From: Verrucomicrobiales bacterium
GTDB taxonomy: Bacteria; Verrucomicrobiota; Verrucomicrobiia; Limisphaerales; UBA1096
Reading direction: 5' to 3'
Assembly: GCA_028817635.1 (NCBI GenBank)
Contig: JAPPPH010000250.1
Location: 1 to 7,473 of the forward strand
Length of the DNA stretch: 7,473 nucleotides
A model generated the notes under the pieces. It did no database searches. It saw nothing but the letters and a program-made list of their open reading frames with translations, and had not been told where the DNA came from. The translations under genes were made by a program, and so were the position numbers. Shown in pieces: positions 7,425 to 7,473 of this stretch (positions are counted from its first letter, which is position 1; every line of letters starts with the position of its first letter).

Positions 7425-7473
7425 ATGATTCCAATCCTGGGGATTCTCGCCGTGCTATTTTGTTCGGTAAAGG
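7425..7473 (+). CDS. Probable start of a third gene, signal-peptide-like N-terminus, cut by window end
   Basis: An ATG at 7425 opens a frame that stays open to the window edge and reads MIPILGILAVLFCSVK, a short hydrophobic segment like the core of a signal peptide; the Cys could suggest a lipoprotein, but no full lipobox can be judged. The same frame extends upstream to a TTG at 7389, overlapping the previous gene's stop, with GGAG at 7381-7384 as a possible ribosome binding site. That start would give the hydrophobic stretch a polar, Arg-containing N-terminal region (SSSNTQLTGSR). Either start is possible. Too little is visible to name a family. It lies on the same strand 28 bases after the previous stop, so it may belong to the same operon. 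Confidence 0.5.
   Translation, partial: MIPILGILAVLFCSVK

Overview
The window is GC-rich (roughly 60% by eye), almost fully coding, and entirely on the + strand. It holds the 3' part of a large VWA/GATase1-like membrane protein gene (1-2529), a complete 1621-codon gene for a secreted multidomain protein (2531-7396), and probably the first codons of a third gene with a signal-peptide-like start (from about 7425). The protein families point to the PVC group, most likely Verrucomicrobiota and less likely Planctomycetota. The evidence is the double VWA plus GATase1-like membrane protein, the secreted lamin-tail/CotH/beta-helix protein, and the C-terminal 'W....D...FFQV'-type module. The call rests on family recognition only; there is no rRNA or marker gene here.

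Layout. Positions 1-2529 encode the end of a first VWA domain, an extracytoplasmic beta-rich stretch, a GATase1-like domain, a second VWA domain with a degenerate metal site, a beta-rich region, one short membrane segment and a charged tail. One base after its stop codon, the second gene starts with a signal peptide. It continues with lamin-tail domain (LTD) 1, a CotH-kinase-like domain, an Ig-like domain, a long right-handed beta-helix, another Ig-like domain, LTD2, a degenerate LTD3, a Pro linker and a C-terminal beta domain. The TAG-C-ATG junction suggests one transcript and translational coupling, so an envelope or surface role for both products is reasonable. No partner or substrate can be read from the sequence.

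The most unusual feature is not a gene. A perfect palindrome, CGCTTGGCCAAGCG (core GCTTGGCCAAGC), recurs through the coding DNA. There are seven exact 12-bp cores (five of them full 14-bp copies), one 11-of-12 copy and one copy with its half-sites in swapped order. The copies are read in all three codon phases (LGQA, RLAK, AWPS), so the conserved object is the DNA word, not a peptide. This resembles the highly iterated palindromes of cyanobacteria (HIP1) in style but has a different sequence. I do not recognise it as a described element.

There is no rRNA, tRNA, CRISPR array, insertion sequence or convincing terminator. The only non-coding stretches are one base between the first two genes and about 28 bases after the second.
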